This document shows, in pieces, positions 36,966 through 45,148 of a DNA stretch of 46,505 nucleotides; within the stretch, counting starts at the first letter, position 1, and every line of letters starts with the position of its first letter. The notes below the pieces were generated by a model, which saw nothing but the letters and a program-made list of their open reading frames with translations, did not search any database and was not told the DNA's origin. The stretch is from an uncultured Oleiphilus sp. Its GTDB lineage: Bacteria; Pseudomonadota; Gammaproteobacteria; Pseudomonadales; Oleiphilaceae. Location of the stretch: assembly GCA_913020245.1 (NCBI GenBank), contig CAJWAD010000017.1, positions 1 to 46,505 of the forward strand, written 5' to 3'. The translations under genes were made by a program, and so were the position numbers.

Positions 36966-36987
36966 AGGGCGCTTATAATGAGCGCCT
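36966..36987 (-). terminator. Possible terminator after the 368-residue gene
   Basis: On the minus strand, CAGGCGCT-CATTATA-AGCGCCCTG forms a stem with one bulge. It is followed only by GAGACTTTCTT, so the T-run is poor. It lies just past the stop of the leftward gene. Confidence 0.4.
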
Positions 36988-36993
36988 GAACCG

Positions 36994-38100
36994 CTAGTGC
37001 TTAAGGCAATTAAGAGCAGCCTCTGAGTGATAAAAACCTTCAAGCCGTCGCCGCAGAAAACGCTCAAGGTGGCCGTTTTCTTTGAGTGTCGCGAGCACCT
37101 GTGGCGCAAATACTTCAACCTCTAGCATCATGCGCTCCGGCGTGATCATGAAGTCCTCTAGTAGAGCACTCAAGGGCTTAGCACCGTATGTTTCAAAGAA
37201 GTAATCTACTATTAGTTCATAGCTGTTTTTAAAGTACGCTGATTTTCGGAATGACTTCCAAAACTCATACCCGATCACAACGAATTCCGACAGGTCAATG
37301 CTGTCCATCCCCTGCTGAAACTCGCCCATGGTTTTACCTTCGATAATATCCCATAACTCCATCGTAGACGTTTTAATATCGTCCTCGGTGAGCGAATCCT
37401 CTAAGAAGGACTTGCTTTCTTTAAGTATAAAAACCAGATTTCTAGCGATGTAGGCACGTATGTTATCTTCGACGGCACCTTCAAGCTTAGGGGCAGTTTT
37501 GTCTAACATTTGTTTCCCAAGCTTGAGCATGGAAGAAACACCAGGCACTTTTTTACTGACGAAGTTCTCTTCATAAATGTAGCGCAAAATTGCTTGGTAT
37601 AGCACACCTGAAATTAGGTCTTGGTAGATCGGCAATTCGATCAAACGGTTAATACCGTTTTTACGCTGCTCTGGTAATTCGAGCAGTTTCTCAACTAAGT
37701 CCTCAAAGTGCTGAGTTGCAAAAATCTTATGCAATGGTGTGCTCTTGTGCATAGCTGAACTAAACAAACGCGTAGCCGACTCCCCAGCAAGTTCTGCTGC
37801 AGCGCCGGGTAGTTCGTTATCAACCACGTTGCGCACAATGACTTGCTTAACCTGCTCTGCGGTAACGAACTTCTGAAGCGGCAATACCTCGGCGCGTTTC
37901 ATCTGTGTTTCTAGTTCAGGTCGCAACCAAGCCAAAAAAGCCTCGCACTCAAACGAGGCTAACTCATGCGCTAAATGGAGCTCAAGCAACTGGTTTGCCA
38001 AGGCATTGCCGTCCACAGTAGCCTCTTTATTCGGCTTAGGTGCCGATTTTGCTGAGGCCTTGTTAGGCTTGTTGCTTTTAATGTTCGCTCTACTTGTCAT
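36994..38100 (-). CDS. Uncharacterised protein downstream of the desaturase genes
   Basis: A 368-residue protein that I do not recognise. The first 30 residues are Lys/Ala/Pro/Asn-rich and probably disordered (SNKPNKASAKSAPKPNKEA). The rest is predicted mostly helical and acidic, with no signal peptide and no clear membrane helix. Segments that may help a search are ELHLAHELASFECEAFLAWL, LIELPIYQDLISGVLYQAI and YGAKPLSALLEDFMITPERM. It lies 94 bases downstream of the desaturase gene in the same direction and is probably part of the same DesT-type regulon. A role in membrane-lipid adjustment is inferred from position only. Confidence 0.8.
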   Translation of the reverse strand: MTSRANIKSNKPNKASAKSAPKPNKEATVDGNALANQLLELHLAHELASFECEAFLAWLRPELETQMKRAEVLPLQKFVTAEQVKQVIVRNVVDNELPGAAAELAGESATRLFSSAMHKSTPLHKIFATQHFEDLVEKLLELPEQRKNGINRLIELPIYQDLISGVLYQAILRYIYEENFVSKKVPGVSSMLKLGKQMLDKTAPKLEGAVEDNIRAYIARNLVFILKESKSFLEDSLTEDDIKTSTMELWDIIEGKTMGEFQQGMDSIDLSEFVVIGYEFWKSFRKSAYFKNSYELIVDYFFETYGAKPLSALLEDFMITPERMMLEVEVFAPQVLATLKENGHLERFLRRRLEGFYHSEAALNCLKH

Positions 38101-38194
38101 GAAGTTAGCCTAATTATTTGTCTCAAAAAAATCGCTACTTGCTCATTACTCAATCGCCCCTGACTCATCTAAACACCTGCGAAGGCTGGACGAG

Positions 38195-39319
38195 TTACAC
38201 GCCAAACGCGGTTTTAAGTGCTTTCGGTACAAACGCTGAAAGCTTGCTCTCTTCTGGCGGTAGTGAATAACGACCGACACGCTTCAGTACCGTTTTTAAC
38301 TGCTGACTGAACGGGCCGGTGTTGTATGGTATCTCATATTGTTCGCACAATGCCTGAACTTTCGGCGCGATCTCTGGATACCGATGTGCAGGGATATCAG
38401 GGAACATATGATGCTCTACCTGGTAGCTTAAGTGGCCGCTCATAATGTGCAGCCATTTACCACCAGTAAAGTTACTCGAGCCCAGTAGTTGACGGTAATA
38501 CCATTGCCCACGGCTTTCATTTTCGCAGTCTTCTTCACGGAAGGTTTGTGCACCCTCAGTAAAGTGACCACAAAAAATAATCGTAGAAGCCCATAAGTTA
38601 CGACCGAGATTGGCCAGCGCATTACCCGCGATAACTTTCGGTGCCATCGGCCCTGCTAATAGGGGATAAAGAATGTAGTCCTTTTTCACCTGCTTCTTAG
38701 TCTTGGCTGCAAAACGCTTTAGAAAAGGCACTTTATCTTTAAGCTTAACTTCACCACTTTTCACGCGGTCAAACTCAAGCTCATGCAAGGCAACGCCATA
38801 TTCGAATAGCCCGCTCAACATACCGTACTGAATGAACTGCACTAAGTGCCATGGCTTCCATTCAACGCCATCGTCCAAACGCAGCACCGCATAACCATAG
38901 TCACGATCTTTACCGAGGATATTAGTATAAGTGTGGTGCTCGTAGTTGTGGGTTTTACGCCAAGAATCCGCATCACACACGTTGTCCCAGTCATAGCTCT
39001 GCGACTGAAGCTCAGGATCATTCGTCCAGTCGTATTGGCCGTGCATGATGTTATGACCAATCTCCATATTCTCAAGTATCTTGGAAGCAGACAGCAGGCC
39101 AACACCTGCCGCCCAAGTCACAGGATTCAAACTAAAATGAATTAACCCGCGCCCCATAATTTCAGCTAAACGCTGCTTATGCATTACACCTTTGATGTGG
39201 TCAACATCGCGCCGCCCGAGATCATCCATAACGTCTTGTCGGATCTCGTCTAGGGCCTTTCCAAATGTTTCAAACTCACTTGAGACCATTAAGTTATGCG
39301 GCCTTGTTTTCATATCCAT
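38195..39319 (-). CDS. Membrane fatty-acid desaturase (DesB/DesA3-type)
   Basis: Di-iron membrane desaturase that puts a double bond into acyl chains using O2 and electrons from a reductase. The 374-residue product has the three histidine boxes: HNIMH (89-93), HNYEHH (124-129) and QVEHH (in LSYQVEHHMFP, about residue 310). ATG 39319 follows CAGGAGAATTGGC. Two hydrophobic segments near boxes 1 and 2 and one near residue 225 fit a membrane enzyme. The QVEHH form and the reductase partner resemble mycobacterial DesA3/Rv3230c and Pseudomonas DesB/DesC. The acyl carrier (acyl-CoA or lipid) and position of the double bond cannot be read from sequence. It lies 116 bases downstream of the reductase gene. 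Confidence 0.92.
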   Translation of the reverse strand: MDMKTRPHNLMVSSEFETFGKALDEIRQDVMDDLGRRDVDHIKGVMHKQRLAEIMGRGLIHFSLNPVTWAAGVGLLSASKILENMEIGHNIMHGQYDWTNDPELQSQSYDWDNVCDADSWRKTHNYEHHTYTNILGKDRDYGYAVLRLDDGVEWKPWHLVQFIQYGMLSGLFEYGVALHELEFDRVKSGEVKLKDKVPFLKRFAAKTKKQVKKDYILYPLLAGPMAPKVIAGNALANLGRNLWASTIIFCGHFTEGAQTFREEDCENESRGQWYYRQLLGSSNFTGGKWLHIMSGHLSYQVEHHMFPDIPAHRYPEIAPKVQALCEQYEIPYNTGPFSQQLKTVLKRVGRYSLPPEESKLSAFVPKALKTAFGV

Positions 39320-39435
39320 GCCAATTCTCCTGGCGGTGCTTACTAAATAACTGTCTAATTAGGCTTGTCGATTGCTGCGTTTAGTGACTAGTCGAACGCT
39401 CTATACCAACGCTTCACCTGCTCTTTTCCTGATTT

Positions 39436-40656
39436 TTACCAACTCTCAATCGACACATCATCGATAGGAATCGAGATGCATGCCTGAATATGTGTTTGCT
39501 CCGCAGGGACCAATTCACCGGTAAGCGAGTTGATAACGCGCCCTGACGACATCTTGCATTTACACTCGTGGCACACGCCCATACGACAACCAAACTTAGG
39601 TTTTAAACCAGCTTGCTCTGCAAGCTCCAACAGTGTTTTGTCGCCCTTTGCGACCAAAGTTGTTTCCGCTTTTACCAAAGTAACGCGCGCTGAATTCGCA
39701 TTGCTTGCTTTACCTGAGTCGCCCGAAACAAGTGTTTCCCGTGTTTTAAATAAACGATCTGCTATGTTTTTCGCTTTCGGCAAACCAAAAGACTCACTTC
39801 GCACGGCGCTTTCTGGCATACCGAGAGCCGTCGCTAGTCCTTTCACCATCCCCATAAACTCGGCGGGGCCGCAGGTATAAATAGCGCGTTCAGCTACATC
39901 TGGGCAGTAGTTCAAAAGGCGCTTATTGTTCAGTTGACCTGATTTACTCTTTGAATAATGCGGCAACAACTCAAAGCCCGGGTTGCGCTCTTGTAAAACC
40001 TGCAATCGCTCAGCAAAGATGAGCTCTTGCTCTGCATTTACGGCATACACCAATGTGGCATTACCAAGCGCATTTGACGCATCCAAGGCCTCAATCATTG
40101 CCATTATCGGCGTAATTCCACTACCAGCGGCAACGAACAGTGGGGCGCGCGTGGCGCCAGCCTTCGTCTCAGGTTTTTGTGAATTTTTTTGGTCAAGCTC
40201 ATCAGGCGCTAATACAAAGGTGCCGCGAGCCTCACTAATATGTAGCACCTTGTTGAGGCGCAATACGTCCGCCAGATAATTTGAAACTGTTCCACCTTCG
40301 ACACACTTCACCGTAATGCTGATTAAACCTTCGCGCTCAAACAGAGACCCAGCCGATGAAATAGAATAATTACGCTGAACGCGTACACCTTTGATGTCGA
40401 CTTCGACCGCGATGTATTGGCCAGGCACAAAGCCCTTCCAGTGAACTGAGGGGCGTAACACATAGGTTTTAACATCTTGCGTCTCATCAATAATCTCAAC
40501 AACTTCTGCAGCCATTCGTCGAGCGCTGAACAAGGGATCAAACTCAGTCATTAGAAAGTCGAGGTGTGTTTTCAGTGTTGTCGACGGTATGCGCGAAGCC
40601 CAACGGTATAGCGAGGCTGGCGTACCCGATAAATTCAATTGGCTTAGTTGATTCAT
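39436..40656 (-). CDS. Ferredoxin reductase with FAD, NAD and C-terminal 2Fe-2S domains (DesC-like)
   Basis: Electron-transfer partner of the desaturase, a single-chain flavin/iron-sulfur reductase of 406 residues. The start is placed at ATG 40656, after CGGGACGAGATT, rather than an in-frame ATG 48 codons upstream that would read through the operator. A FAD domain is marked by QRNYSISSAG and GGTVSNYLAD. The NAD domain has AAGSGITPIMAMI and YTCGPAEFMG. The plant-type 2Fe-2S motif is CRMGVCHECKC with a final Cys in QACISIP. It is the first gene of the leftward reductase-desaturase-unknown group and is divergent from a FabR/DesT-type regulator. Confidence 0.92.
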   Translation of the reverse strand: MNQLSQLNLSGTPASLYRWASRIPSTTLKTHLDFLMTEFDPLFSARRMAAEVVEIIDETQDVKTYVLRPSVHWKGFVPGQYIAVEVDIKGVRVQRNYSISSAGSLFEREGLISITVKCVEGGTVSNYLADVLRLNKVLHISEARGTFVLAPDELDQKNSQKPETKAGATRAPLFVAAGSGITPIMAMIEALDASNALGNATLVYAVNAEQELIFAERLQVLQERNPGFELLPHYSKSKSGQLNNKRLLNYCPDVAERAIYTCGPAEFMGMVKGLATALGMPESAVRSESFGLPKAKNIADRLFKTRETLVSGDSGKASNANSARVTLVKAETTLVAKGDKTLLELAEQAGLKPKFGCRMGVCHECKCKMSSGRVINSLTGELVPAEQTHIQACISIPIDDVSIESW

Positions 40657-40692
40657 AATCTCGTCCCGCGTGATGCTTTTATATTCTTTAGA

Positions 40693-40711
40693 TGTACATT
40701 TGTACACTAAA
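40693..40711. promoter_or_regulatory. FabR/DesT-type operator-like site, reductase side
   Basis: TGTACATTTGTACACTAAA: a TGTACA-TT-TGTACA inverted repeat with a CACTAAA flank, 37 bases upstream of the reductase ATG. It matches the site at 40914 at 16 of 19 positions. FabR/DesT sites I recall have a similar GTACA...TGT core. Confidence 0.72.
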
Positions 40712-40913
40712 CTAAAGCAACACCACCTTTCAGTCAACACTTGTACACTAATAATGTGAGTTTGATGTTTAATTCTCGAAAAATAGCGTTCGAATGCCAT
40801 GCTTGGTTGAACGCTAATTGAAGACTATACAGTTTAAACAGGCCAGATAATTAGGAAAGATGGGCATTGGCGCTTCTTAGCAGCATAGATGCTTAGGCAA
40901 GGCTCAAAAACAG

Positions 40914-40932
40914 TGCACATATGCACACTAAA
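40914..40932. promoter_or_regulatory. FabR/DesT-type operator-like site, regulator side
   Basis: TGCACATATGCACACTAAA, with GTGCA-CATA-TGCAC symmetry at 40913-40926, lies 46 bases upstream of the regulator ATG 40978. It differs from the 40693 site at three positions and keeps the CACTAAA flank. A further half-site TTGTACACTAA lies at 40741-40751. An autoregulatory site is likely. Confidence 0.65.
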
Positions 40933-40977
40933 ACTGTTAGAATTGCCCAACTTAGCTTTCAAACCAATAATGAGCGC

Positions 40978-41595
40978 ATGCAAACACGAGACGAAAAAAA
41001 GGCACAAACCCGAAAGTCGCTGATGGATGCAGCGCTAGCCCTAACAGGAAACGGAAGTAATTTTTCGAGTATTAGCCTACGAGAAGTCGCCAAGAATGCC
41101 GGCGTCGTGCCAACCTCGTTCTATAGACACTTCACCGATATGGAGGAGTTAGGCCTCAACATTATTGATGACCTTGGCTTGATGCTGAGAAGACTAATGC
41201 GCACGGCAAGACAGAGCGAAGGCTACTTTGACGCACTCGCTAGAAGCTCCGTTGAATTCTACGCTAACTATGTTTGCGCGAATAAAAACTATTTCTTCTT
41301 CATGGAGCAAGTAAAAACCGGCGGAACGCCCGTGCTCCGAAAAGCGATACGCAAAGAACTAAAGTACTTTGCAAACGAGCTTGTTCTAGATGTGCGACCT
41401 TTAAAAGCATTCGCAGAGATCAACGACGCTGACCTAGACATACTATGCCAGCTAATTGTAGATACCGTTTTCGAAAACACGATCGATCTACTTGATCAGC
41501 TCGAAGAAAACCCCGACTACATAGACACCTACACCGAGCACACGCTTAAAAAGCTACGCCTAATTTGGTTGGGTGCAATGGCATGGCGCAGCTAG
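40978..41595 (+). CDS. TetR-family FabR/DesT-like regulator of unsaturated fatty acid genes
   Basis: A 205-residue TetR regulator. The helix-turn-helix region [18 protein letters not shown] ... [41 protein letters not shown] is very close in pattern to E. coli FabR ([39 protein letters not shown] from memory). The start is placed at ATG 40978; the in-frame ATG at 40921 lies inside the operator-like site. FabR and DesT sense the ratio of unsaturated to saturated acyl-CoA and repress synthesis of unsaturated fatty acids. Divergence from a reductase-desaturase group strongly suggests that it controls them. Confidence 0.9.
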   Translation: [205 protein letters not shown]

Positions 41596-41907
41596 CACGC
41601 GAAATTTCTGGCCTTGATGGCGACAAGTCAGTAACCATGAACAAGCAGACGTGCCGATCGAAGTAAAGGTATAACGATTGTTGCGACGACCAATTGAATT
41701 TAAGTCAAAAAGTTAGTTCTCAAAGATAGACGGCATGAACGGTACTTGATGAGTTATCGCCTGTTATATTACCGCTAAGAGTCTTGCAAAAATAGCGCGT
41801 GTTATGGCTATATATTGGCTACAAAAAGTACGACATTCCGCGCAAGATTGAACTTTCAAAAATTCAGTCGCTTACGAAATATAAGTTGTATAAAGGTTGT
41901 GTTGACT
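41596..41907. other. Intergenic region with a repeat fragment
   Basis: A 312-base spacer between the FabR-like gene and the DUF1996 gene. It contains a short match to the dispersed repeat (41643-41660) and must hold the promoter of the DUF1996 gene. No RNA gene or clear terminator seen. The frame of the DUF1996 gene is open upstream to an ATG at 41815. Confidence 0.5.
41643..41660 (+). repeat. Short fragment related to the 43914/46334 repeat
   Basis: AAGCAGACGTGCCGATCG matches AAGCGGACATGCCGATTG (minus strand end of the 46334-46436 copy) at 15 of 18 positions. It is short, so chance similarity is possible. Confidence 0.35.
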
Positions 41908-42945
41908 ATGACTCTCTTCAAACTACCGAGGCTTTGCATTTTGTTTGTGTTGATGGGGCTCTACGGATGCAACTCCAGCTCTAATTCAACTCCTAATTCA
42001 AGTGATAGCAATGCCGCCATGAGTTTGCGGTCGGGGTTGGTCTTTTCTAATGAAGCGTTTAGCGAACGGGAGGACGCCACGGGGGCGTTTAGAACCCACT
42101 GTTTAGAATCGCATGAAAGCAATGATGATCCTTTGCTTTATCCTAATCGGTCTGGAGCCACCCATTCCCACGTATTTTTTGGCAACCCCAATGTAGACGC
42201 CTTTACCACGTCAGACAGCCTTAGAAACGCGAGCCGCACCACCTGTGACGGCCTTACGCTAAACCGCTCAGCTTATTGGGTGCCCGCCCTCTATGATACG
42301 TTCGGTGAGCGTATCACTTACGTTGAGCCGCTGTTTTACTATAAAACCGGTTATCATCTTCCCGCGGCCTCTATTCAAGCGCCACCGCCGAATCTAAAAA
42401 TGATTGCCGGACAAGCTATGCCCGATACGCTGCAGAGTACTCAAGTGGTGAAGTTTCGGTGTGCTAGCTGGGTTTCAAACCAGATATGGTTTGATCAAGG
42501 TGATCCGTTAGATCATGTTGCGTATATTCCCGACTGCCCAGTTGACGATTTACTCGAAATACGAATCGTCTTCCCGCAATGCTGGGACGGTGAAAACCTA
42601 GACTCGGAAGATTTTCAGAGTCATATGGCGTATCCCAGTGAGGCTACGCCGCCGCAAGCCGGCACGGGTAGCTGCCCCGCCAGCCACCCCATTGCTATTC
42701 CAGAGATATCGTATAACTTTAGTATTTACGTGACCGATGAGACCGGCCCCTCCTCTTCTTGGTCATTTTCGTCTGACATGAACGAGACTTTGCCGGCAGG
42801 GCATAGCGCGCACGCGGATTGGATGAACGGTTGGGATGCCGAGATTATGCAAGCCATGGTAGAAAATTGCCTGCAGCCCGCCTTTGAGTGCAGCGTTGGG
42901 TTATTGGCCGATGGCACGCGTCTGGTATCGGTAATTGAAGAATAG
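41908..42945 (+). CDS. DUF1996 lipoprotein
   Basis: A 345-residue secreted protein. The start is placed at ATG 41908 because MTLFKLPRLCILFVLMGLYGCNSSSNS is a classical lipoprotein signal, with lipobox LYGC, then a Ser/Asn linker. The ribosome-binding site (AAAGG) is rather far. DUF1996 features are FRTHCLESHESNDDPLLYPNRSGATHSHVFFGN, TTCDGLTLNRSAYWVPALYD, and FPQCWDGENLDS ... HMAYP. These domains are common in fungal and actinobacterial secreted proteins, and their activity is not known. No functional partner is seen nearby, so it probably stands alone. Confidence 0.85.
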   Translation: MTLFKLPRLCILFVLMGLYGCNSSSNSTPNSSDSNAAMSLRSGLVFSNEAFSEREDATGAFRTHCLESHESNDDPLLYPNRSGATHSHVFFGNPNVDAFTTSDSLRNASRTTCDGLTLNRSAYWVPALYDTFGERITYVEPLFYYKTGYHLPAASIQAPPPNLKMIAGQAMPDTLQSTQVVKFRCASWVSNQIWFDQGDPLDHVAYIPDCPVDDLLEIRIVFPQCWDGENLDSEDFQSHMAYPSEATPPQAGTGSCPASHPIAIPEISYNFSIYVTDETGPSSSWSFSSDMNETLPAGHSAHADWMNGWDAEIMQAMVENCLQPAFECSVGLLADGTRLVSVIEE

Positions 42946-43204
42946 ACGCTTGATTCGGGCTATCAAACCTTGTGGTACCACATAATTAAACTCGCCCTCT
43001 GAATAACGCTAAACAATACGCACTAGATATTTTGGATGGCTAACTGATTGCAGATACACACGCAAACTTGCTTACTGAAGGGCTCCTATAAAGGTAACTT
43101 CTCGCCCAAGCCAAAAGGCGTTGCGTAGATGCTTGCTTGAGTGCGCCGTCTCGCGTATTTTGACCGCTCGTAAATATTCACATGATTGATCTTGGTCTGG
43201 TTCC

Positions 43205-43795
43205 ATGCAAAACATCGCACTTTGGCGACACGTTGGTTTTTTTCTGAACGTCGTCGCGCTCGCATTATTCTTCCCTGGCATTTTTATGCCCATGTTCTCG
43301 CTTGAGATGTCAATGTCTGCTGGGCTGGGCAGTTCAACAAGTATGACAACCGAGCTGATCAATCAAGAGTTGTCGATTATGCAAACGGTTGAGCAACTTT
43401 GGTCCGAAAATCGCTTGCTCGTCGCGGTGTTGATCTTTGTTTTTTCTGTATGCATCCCGCTATTGAAATCAAGTTTAGTGACCTATGCATACTTCGCGAA
43501 ACGCCAACTATTAAGGGCAAAAATCATCGGCTTTGTGGGTGCAATCGGTAAGTGGTCGATGGCAGATGTCTTTGTCGTTGCCATTTTCTTGGCCGTGCTC
43601 TCAACCAATCATGCAGATACTGCCACCCAGCAAAACATAAACATGCTCGGCTTCAAATTCGTGCTCGACATAAGCTCCTCTACCTTGTCGAACATTGGTA
43701 TCGGCTTTTACTTTTTTGTAGCTTATTGCCTGCTATCCTTGGCCGGTACGCAATGCCTAGGACGATCGGTGAGACTCGCTAACGAACGCTCGTAG
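43205..43795 (+). CDS. PqiA-like membrane protein, single-domain
   Basis: A 196-residue inner-membrane protein with four predicted helices (WRHVGFFLNVVALALFFPGIF, LLVAVLIFVFSVCIPLLKSSLV, VFVVAIFLAVLS, IGFYFFVAYCLLSLAG). The signature GKWSMADVFVVAIFLA belongs to the paraquat-inducible protein A family. Full PqiA has two such domains; this one has a single domain and lacks the N-terminal cysteine pairs. PqiA normally works with the MCE-domain protein PqiB in lipid transport, but no MCE gene is adjacent. Function uncertain. Confidence 0.85.
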   Translation: MQNIALWRHVGFFLNVVALALFFPGIFMPMFSLEMSMSAGLGSSTSMTTELINQELSIMQTVEQLWSENRLLVAVLIFVFSVCIPLLKSSLVTYAYFAKRQLLRAKIIGFVGAIGKWSMADVFVVAIFLAVLSTNHADTATQQNINMLGFKFVLDISSSTLSNIGIGFYFFVAYCLLSLAGTQCLGRSVRLANERS

Positions 43796-44300
43796 TCGTG
43801 TTCCCAAAATCTGGTTTAGCTTTTTAATAAAAAGTAGCGATCTTTTTGTGCGCAGCCTTGATCTATTGTTTGCATAAAGTTCTGCACAAGTTGGCGGCTC
43901 TGCAAATGATAAATAGCGGACATACGCGCTTCACTCGCTTTTAGACATAAGCGGACTTAAAACTTACGAGGCATCTCTTCGGCTATCACACCAAAGCGGA
44001 CGTCAGAGGGTTATTAGATTCACATTGGTCTTGTGAGATTAGCGAACATAAGTTTAAGGCGCATTTGTGCCAAAACTTGTCGTTGACGGTGCAATTTAGT
44101 TTTGGCCTAAACGTTCATATTTCATCTCACAATCATCCGCGAGTATGTGTCCATACATTGTTATTTTTTGCTCGATAAACCAGATGTTTCAGTACAAAAA
44201 ACAGTAGCTTTCTGTCTACGCTGTTAGCTAAAGCAGGGACTTACTACTAGGCTATCTTTACATAAATTCAGCAACACTTTTTATTGCAAGGTTCATTGTT
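43796..44300. other. Intergenic region with degenerate repeat
   Basis: A 505-base AT-rich spacer between the PqiA-like gene and the RsbQ-like gene. It contains the repeat copy at 43914-44004 and must hold the promoter of the RsbQ/diguanylate cyclase pair. No gene or RNA was seen. Confidence 0.5.
43914..44004 (+). repeat. Dispersed degenerate repeat, copy A
   Basis: It contains three AGCGGAC elements in about 90 bases (43914, 43950 and 43995 by eye). TTTTAGACATAAGCGGACT is the best-conserved part, and CTTCGGCTATCAC follows. Copy B at 46334-46436, on the opposite strand, matches in order: AGCGGACA, then TTTTAGACAAAAGCAGACT, then CTTCGGCAAACAC, then AAGCGGACAT. Confidence 0.65.
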
Positions 44301-45140
44301 ATGATTGATCAAAAAGTTATGTGCCACGATAAAGAGGAAATATTGAAGAGAAATAATGTCAATATTACTGGAAGTGGAGATAAAACTGTTCTGTTGGCAC
44401 ATGGTTTCGGCTGTGATCAAAATATGTGGCGGCTTATTCTTCCGGCGCTTGAGAAAAAGTTTAAAGTTATTTTGTTTGATTACGTCGGGTCTGGAAAATC
44501 AGACGTAAATAGCTTCTCTCAAAAAAGATACGCAAGCCTTGATGGTTATGCGAAAGACATAGAAGAAATATTAGTAGCTTTAGATCTTTCTAATGTGACG
44601 ATTATTGGTCATTCGGTAAGCTCTATTATTGCAGGTATTGCCTCCATTAATTGTGGTGAGAGAATTTCCGACATCACCATGATCTGCCCTTCACCTTGTT
44701 TTCTGAATATGCCGCCAGACTATAACGGTGGATTTGAGCGAGAAGATTTAGAAGAATTATTAAACTTAATGGACAAGAATTATATAGGCTGGGCGAACTA
44801 TTTAGCTCCTCTTGTTATGGGGGCTGGACACTCACCTGAACTTATTGGAGAGCTATCTGGCAGCTTTTGCAGCACTGACCCGGTCGTCGCAAAAACGTTT
44901 GCTAAAGCCACATTCTTCTCCGACTACCGACCGATTCTAAAAGACATTTCTAAGCCTACATTTATTTTTCAGAGTTCAAAGGATTCTTTAGCCTCTCCAC
45001 AGATAGGTGAATATATGGCTAAAAATATCAATGATAGTCAATTGGCTTTGATTGAGGCCGAGGGACATTGTATTCACATGACAAACCCAACCTTACTTGA
45101 GCCTCTGCTTATAAACTTCATAAACGAAAACAACGCTTAG
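44301..45140 (+). CDS. RsbQ-like alpha/beta hydrolase (KAI2/D14/RsbQ group)
   Basis: A 279-residue alpha/beta hydrolase of the RsbQ group, which includes plant karrikin and strigolactone receptors. Catalytic residues can be placed at Ser105 (IIGHSVSS), Asp228 (QSSKDSLA) and His256 (AEGHCIHM). These are all nine positions beyond the Ser96/Asp219/His247 triad I recall for B. subtilis RsbQ. HGFGCDQNMW and FDYVGSGKSD are further RsbQ signatures. RsbQ supplies or senses a small hydrophobic molecule for the PAS domain of RsbP. Here the gene ends 8 bases before a PAS-GGDEF gene, the same kind of pairing. ATG 44301 follows AAGG with 9 bases spacing. Confidence 0.92.
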   Translation: MIDQKVMCHDKEEILKRNNVNITGSGDKTVLLAHGFGCDQNMWRLILPALEKKFKVILFDYVGSGKSDVNSFSQKRYASLDGYAKDIEEILVALDLSNVTIIGHSVSSIIAGIASINCGERISDITMICPSPCFLNMPPDYNGGFEREDLEELLNLMDKNYIGWANYLAPLVMGAGHSPELIGELSGSFCSTDPVVAKTFAKATFFSDYRPILKDISKPTFIFQSSKDSLASPQIGEYMAKNINDSQLALIEAEGHCIHMTNPTLLEPLLINFINENNA

Positions 45141-45148
45141 GTGCTCAA

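Noticed and set aside
40657-40800. Longer start for the ferredoxin reductase at 40800
   Set aside because: The extra 48 codons would read through the operator-like palindrome and show no family similarity. ATG 40656 has a good ribosome-binding site.
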